Below, in pieces: positions 58,558 through 64,000 of a stretch of DNA of 64,000 bases. The DNA is from Panorpa germanica. Taxonomy: Eukaryota > Arthropoda > Insecta > Mecoptera > Panorpidae. The position numbers were made by a program, and so were the translations under genes. The first letter of the stretch is position 1, and each line of letters opens with the position of its first letter. Location of the stretch: the NCBI GenBank assembly GCA_963678705.1, contig OY783216.1, forward strand, positions 10,788,001-10,852,000, written 5' to 3'. The notes below the pieces were generated by a model. It made no database searches. It worked only from the letters and a program-made list of their open reading frames with translations, and had not been told where the DNA came from.

Positions 58558-59693
58558 TAGTATAGGAATACTCTTTTAAAATAGATTCGTAAAATGTTTC
58601 ACTCATATAAATCAGATCTGTTCAGTTATGGTCATAGCATAACACTTAACATGCATGCATGCATTGCATTCTCGTAATTCAATCTTTATGTTTGGTAATA
58701 AATAGTATAGTATACTAATTGGCGACTCATAATTTGTAATTAGTAAATCCTAATTATTCCTGACACTAAACAAAATTTGATTGAGATGTTCAAATTTGCG
58801 TTAGAAATATTGTTATTGAAAATAAATACTTCTGACAATCTGATTTGATAGGTTGACGTTGATATTGCAAATAGTTGAAGTGATAAAAATGGAATGCAAT
58901 GAAACTATATCTAAAAAGTTCTGGCTGGTCTATGGTACAGAACAGAATATAACTGAGTTCCACAAAGCCCCATACAATGTTATCTCTAGAGACGCAAAAT
59001 GCACTACAACTCCAGACGGTGCAAATCATCATCAACAGATTAGGCAGACGAATAGTGAGACACTCTAACCCAGGGGGGTGTACGGGGGTGCGGGGAGCAT
59101 GGAAAGTGCGTTCCAGACGGAAAGCAGTAGTAATAGTGAGCTTACACAAAAGAAATTGTCTGCCTGAGACGAACAGTTGACATAAACATTGCATCTTGAG
59201 AAAATTTGTATTTGATTTGATTTTAATTTTATGTAAATACGTTTTTTAAAACAGTCGGATCTCTCACTCTGGAGCCGACTTCGTGCAACCGCAAACAACC
59301 GTTGACTTGGTTTTGTACAGGCTAGAGCTCTTACAACGGAGTATACTTGTCGGGATCGTTTGTTCTCTGCAGGTTGTTGTTGTTGGTGCTAACCACATTA
59401 ACAAATGATAAATTAGTAGGTTTGGATCATTTAAATTTAAAGAAAGATTGTTCAGGAATGAGTCCCGCAAAATTATATCAACTATAATCAGAATCAAAAG
59501 TAATCATTGTAAAATCCAGCTCACCTGTAAAAAAATTAATATAAAATCGTGTGTATGTTAATATTTAGATAATACTAAAATAGAATTATAAATGTTAAGT
59601 TAAATATAAAAAAAAATGTTTGATGGTGGCTATGACGAATAAAAGTCAAGGCCAAATAAATAAATTAATAAAATAGTAGTTTTGGATGTTAAC
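58558..59693. other. No gene recognised
   Basis: Overlapping open frames on both strands between 58790 and 59300 (up to 134 codons) have no recognisable domain. The patch at 59050-59110 is G-rich. Confidence 0.4.
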
Positions 59694-60390
59694 TTAAGGG
59701 GGGACGGTGGTATAGAGCTCGAAAATTTAAGTTATTTTGAGGATTGATTTTTTATAATAAAATAATTAAAAACGATGTTCTAACTTTTTAGGCTTATTAT
59801 TACACTTATTCTACATACAAAAAATCTTATTCGAAATTTATAATATTGTTAAATATGTTAAAAATGGCGCTGAAGTAGACCCTGTCCAAAAGTTGGACTT
59901 GAACCTTGTTGCTGATATTGGCTCTTCTATTTATCTGAGAAATAAAAACCAAGAAAATTATTAATAAGTATGAGTACAGTTATGGTCGGAACTTAAAAAT
60001 AATTTTTTTTTTTCAAAGTTGACAAAATTGCGCGCTTTTGAAATTGAAATTCTAAAAAGTGTTTCTTTTTACCAGTTATTTAATAAAAAAATTATTGAAA
60101 TAAGAAAATGATTCCAACGATAGCTATTGATGTTTTGAATAACATATTAAAATTTCAGACAATTCGGTTGATTAGTTTTTTTTTCCTACAACATCATGCT
60201 TTAACATCACGTTTTAAGTATGCTATGGCTATATGACTATTTATATATGCTAAAACGGCTGTAGAAACGAAAATAATGACAATATCCTTACAAAAATTTA
60301 ACAGGATATTCTTAAAAGTCTATACTTTCGAATCATAAAATAAAACAAAAATCGATTTTTTGAAAATTCAAGACGACCGTCCCCCCTTAA
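59694..60390. mobile_element. MITE with TTAA target duplication (family H-like, copy 2)
   Basis: TTAA at 59694-59697 and 60387-60390 flank the inverted ends GGGGGGACGGTGGT and, inverted, GGGGGGACGGTCGT. The 689-bp interior is AT-rich without a coding frame. The G-rich start and TTAA resemble the element at 3506-4186, but the interiors are not obviously the same. Confidence 0.82.
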
Positions 60391-61271
60391 AGCAGTCGAT
60401 CTCTAGAGATACTACAGATAGAGACAACACAATATGCACACATTAAACAAACAGGGACAACGCTACTAATTTAAGGTAGTCGTTTGTCCAATGTAAACAG
60501 CTCTTATCCATTTTATCCAAATAGTTAAAGTTCATACAATCATAGTTTTGAATTTGTAAATTTTCAAATAAAGAAAACCGTTTTCAAACACTGTCCTAGA
60601 CTTTGTAAGAGAACGTAGATAAGAAACGGCAGTAAAAGTCTACAACTACTTATGGGTCTCGGTGTTAATCTTGTGGCCTATCTTCAACCCGAAGGGACTA
60701 TTACTTTGACGGTATATTCTTGTAAAAAACTACATTTACGGAGACTATTCACAAATTGTATTGTATCATGCTAAAGCATTTCAGAGGAAAGGCTTTGCAA
60801 AATCATTTTTAGAAAATTGTACTGTGTATCGCAGAAAGCTAGTTTACCATTTGCGTCGTGCGTCGTTTAAATGGGATTGGATTGTATAGTTCCGTCAATA
60901 GCCGTTGCGTCGCTGCTGGTCGTTTGGATAAGTAAACTCAGGATGAGGGTTAGATGGTGGGCGGTTGAATGGATTGAATTTAATTTAACTGGCATCGACG
61001 AAGCAAACATGCAAGTAATTTACATATTGCAGTTAAATTTGTAGTCAGTGCTTCTACTTCTAGGTTTTTCTACCCAGAGCTGTGTTTTCGGATTGTCATC
61101 TGAATCGATAGGTATTTTTCATCCAAATAAGTTGGAAAGTAATTGTAGCTACAATTGTATTTGGCATGACACCTATACAGGACGGTAATTTATAGTAATA
61201 TATAGCGAGGAAATGATGCTAGATTCTTCTGGGTTTATTCAAGGGTTGGGGGGAGTGAGTACGGTCAAATT
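60391..61271. other. No gene seen
   Basis: A moderately CpG-rich stretch at 60850-60930 (GTCGTGCGTCG) has no clear promoter motif. The rest is unremarkable. Confidence 0.4.
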
Positions 61272-61908
61272 AATAAAAAAATCTTATTTTCGATATTTTT
61301 TGAACGACACAGTTAATATATAATTATTTCTATAATTACTACATGATAAAATAACATTTGAAGAATACTTTGTAAAATTTTCAAAAATAATATCAAGAAA
61401 TGTCAATAAAAGAAAAAGTCTCATTGCCACTCATAACTCATCACTGGATTTTCTGAAACCGAAAAACCAAAATGGTTTCATTAGTTGATAAGTTTCTACA
61501 GGTAACCCTGTCGATTTTTTTTTAATTATTGATTTTTCAATTTTTTACAGCACGTAGAAATCATAGTACAGATTTTTCATGAAAAAAAATCAAAAACTTT
61601 GTTATTTTAAAAAACGTTAAAATTAATATAAAAAAAAACTCGACAGCGTTACCTCGGCATTTATATAAAGAAAGAGTATACAAAATTTCAAAAGGATCGG
61701 TCAAGTAGATTTTGAGCTAGAGAAGGCACCAATTCTGACAAAACTAAGTGTGAGAAAAACGAGTTTAAAAGTTTCAAAGAAAGAAACCAGACCAGAGAGT
61801 TGAAGACTTAAAACTCTAAATCTGCGACAGTTTTACTCCAATCGACTTCAAATTTTCACACAGTAAACTTAATATGTTGTATATTATTATAAATAAATAA
61901 AAATTCTA
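61272..61908 (-). repeat. Repeat family D, copy 3
   Basis: Colinear with copies 1 and 2 in minus orientation, with the central GGTAACSCTGTCGA inverted arms. The shared open frame of copies 1 and 2 is lost here by a stop soon after MSYEW and a short deletion. Confidence 0.72.
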
Positions 61909-63127
61909 CTTGAAATCATAATAAAATTGGTTACAGAAATTTATTTTAACTAAATTTATTTAGGCAAAAGGTAACTTTCCTTGTGTATATTAAGCCTCAG
62001 ATGGACGTAATTACATATACCTACCAAAATAAAAATATATATTACGTTTTTTAAATATAAATAAATATTTAAGAAAAGTTTGAAGTTTGATGTTTTTCTT
62101 CTTTGAATTGTATTTTGAAATTCAAATAACAAAAGCTTTTATATTATTGCTTGATTTCAATTAAAGACAAAGCTCTGAAAGCAAATTTTAAATTGTATTT
62201 AAATTAAATTAAAATTTTAATTAAATTAAATTTAAATTTAAATAGCCTCAATAAATTCTAAAATATAAAAAAATAAAAAACTTGATATGTTGTGCATTAA
62301 CATAAGTAAATTTAAAAAAATGAGTTGCTCTTCTACTGTACACTATACATATTCTAGTCTTGCAAATAATAATTACACGTTTCATTCATTCTAAAGTTTA
62401 GAACAAGGTCCCGAATGAACCCCATTGAACTATTCTTGACCCGATTTGAACTCAAAGCCAATTTCCGGAACTAATCATGCATATGAGTATCTGGAACAGA
62501 CAGTTGAAAATGTGTTCCTGACTCTCCCTGTTAACGGTTACTGATATTTACATGTCAAATGTATACGGGTCCATATAATTAGATATTGTTGAAATCCGAT
62601 GAGTTCAACACTAAGCTCAATTAATTTAAATGTTCGTAATTACATGCACTATCATAAACACAAATCTAATATCGGAAACATAACAACAACATGTTAATAT
62701 ATTTATGCATGTGTTACAGTGTCCATTATTCCATGTTAATTGTTATCCAAATGCTCTCAAATTGTCTGGGTGTTTAGTATATGTATGCATTTATTGTATT
62801 GTATATACCTTGTTGAACTTACAATCTTTTCACATTTTTTTTTCCTAAATTATGTGTTCCTCGTCCTTTTCTGCTCCCTTTATCTCTTCTTCTTACTTCC
62901 ACCATTCAGCTTCATTCTTTCTCCCTTAGTAACAGTATATAAATACTTCTCTCGCTTTCCACCTGCTCCTCAGTTCCTTCAGCTGTTATTCCTCCTCCCC
63001 ACATATCCTTCATGCTCTTATTCTTCCCCTCTTCAATATTTGCCTCCTTTTTCTTCGTTTCCTAGTATAGGCTAGCTTAGTATATACCTTCTTTGCTATA
63101 TAATAGCTTAGCTTAGCTTTGCCCATG
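61909..63127. other. No gene seen; pyrimidine-rich tract
   Basis: 62835-63065 is strongly C/T-rich on the plus strand. The 111-codon frame across it (62740-63075) is a composition effect. An AATTTAAA-type AT palindrome lies near 62190-62245, and TAGCT tandems at 63095-63118. Confidence 0.45.
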
Positions 63128-63960
63128 AAGGGTTTAAACAAAAATTCACTTTTTGAATAACCGGTTTTAGAATTTAAGATTTCCAAAAAAAATCCGATTT
63201 TAGCCGGTTTTGAATTTTTGTCAATAAAAATAAAATAAGGAAAAATATTTTATTTCATTTATATAAAATAACAAATATCGAAATCAATATCAAAGTCAAA
63301 GTCAAAATATAAAAAAAAAATAAGAATTACATATTAATTACACCAAATTTTTACAATATTTTTACTAATTTTAATTTCTCATAAGAAAATGAGATTTTAA
63401 GAAACATAAAATATCCATTGTGGCTAACGGTGGCTGGTAAGTCTTAATAAGTCTTGTTCTTATTTTGGAGACAATATTGCCTGAAATTGAAAATACTCGT
63501 TCACTAGCTACTGAGCTTGGTTTTATAATTTTCAGGGCATTAAATAACAAATCTAAGTTTTTTGTTCTTTTATTCGTTGCATCAATTAATGAAAATTCAG
63601 CTATCAGTGTTTATGGATTTATTAGTTTTTCTTGGCGTCTTCAAGATACTTATGAATTGATTCTTCCGTGACTTTCTTTATAAAAATAAATTACTCTGAT
63701 GAGTAGTTTCTTCGATTTTATCTTCATCCACATAAGAATTTGAAAATAATCTAGACAACTGATAAAATGTGTTTGTTGCCCGTTTTATAGAATGAATTTG
63801 CTATTAATTCTATAAAACGGACAGTAAACAATCAAATAAGTTTAAAATTAATTTTTACATGATATACATACATCGTATGAATTCTATAAACCGGTTTTCT
63901 TAATTTAAAAATCGTGTTTCGGATATGCTAAATTTACTTTAGCTTTATTATATGCCCTGT
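63128..63960 (-). mobile_element. hAT transposon fragment, transposase C-terminus
   Basis: Minus strand: ATNKRTKNLDLLFNALKIIK followed by PSSV then ASERVFSISGNIVSKIRTRL is the hAT dimerisation domain, ending near 63385 (LATMDILCFLKSHFL). Upstream, TEESIHKYLEDAKKN is in another frame. Further upstream coding is lost or beyond recognition, so the transposase is truncated. CCGGTTTT words occur near both edges (63161-63212 and 63890-63900), which may be subterminal repeats. The pattern KRTxNLxxLxxA is shared with the hAT fossil at 10845-11945. Confidence 0.87.
63776..63831. repeat. Short palindrome in the hAT fragment
   Basis: GCCCGTTTTATAGAAT and ATTCTATAAAACGGAC pair over about 15 bp around a short AT loop. 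Could be a remnant terminal structure. Confidence 0.6.
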
Positions 63961-63966
63961 GTCTTA

Positions 63967-64000
63967 GGCCTGTCGCACTATGCAAGCGTATTTAAGCGAC
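63967..64000 (+). mobile_element. Harbinger-like MITE, family HB copy 5 (cut by window end)
   Basis: GGCCTGTCGCACTATGCAAG and GCGTATTTAAGCGAC follow a TTA at 63964-63966, the start of a further family member. Confidence 0.82.

Noticed and set aside
58790-59298. Cluster of overlapping open frames on both strands
   Set aside because: No strand stands out, no domain is visible and the frames interrupt each other.
62740-63075. 111-codon hydrophobic frame that looks like membrane segments
   Set aside because: It lies on a C/T-rich tract that yields Leu, Phe, Ser and Pro in any frame. No start context or family match.

Overview
This window looks like AT-rich nuclear DNA of an insect. A sap-sucking group such as Hemiptera is possible, but that is a weak guess from the mix of mobile elements. 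It contains one host-gene exon that I can recognise. Almost everything else is old mobile DNA or sequence in which I see nothing.

The host gene is the insect Frequenin / neuronal calcium sensor 1 (NCS-1) gene, plus strand. Its first coding exon (30559-30622) encodes MGKKNSKLKQ...RLTTDTY and stops at a clean T|GTAAGT donor. A 5' UTR stretch precedes it, with acceptor-like sites ending at 30246 and 30290. No later Frequenin exon was found to the right, so the first coding intron seems to be longer than 33 kb and to hold the whole right half of the window. A CpG-dense stretch near 22.15-22.38 kb, with repeated TCAGT initiator-like motifs, is a candidate upstream promoter or first exon; this is inference.

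Left third (1-22 kb): an internally deleted mariner, a TTAA-flanked MITE, a Harbinger-type MITE nested in a foldback hAT-type MITE with both target duplications intact, several members of a Harbinger-like family with TAA/TTA duplications, a decayed hAT transposon carrying a small hAT MITE, a tRNA-derived SINE and the first of several Helitron-like repeats. Middle (22-38 kb): MITEs, Helitron-like copies, the Frequenin exon, two LINE families (one with RNase H, one Jockey-like) and a second SINE. At 38998-44594 lies a Ty3/Gypsy-type LTR retrotransposon on the minus strand. Its two 347-bp LTRs look identical by eye, but its interior is badly decayed. Right third (44.6-64 kb): more copies of the same families, a second deleted mariner, a short Helitron inserted exactly between A and T inside a LINE tail, a complete hAT MITE with a perfect 8-bp duplication, and a second hAT transposase fragment near the right edge.

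The main story is one small, highly conserved neuronal gene exon in a very large intron that has become a dense archive of nested transposons. Several insertions can be dated relative to each other, and one has a natural empty-site counterpart elsewhere in the window.
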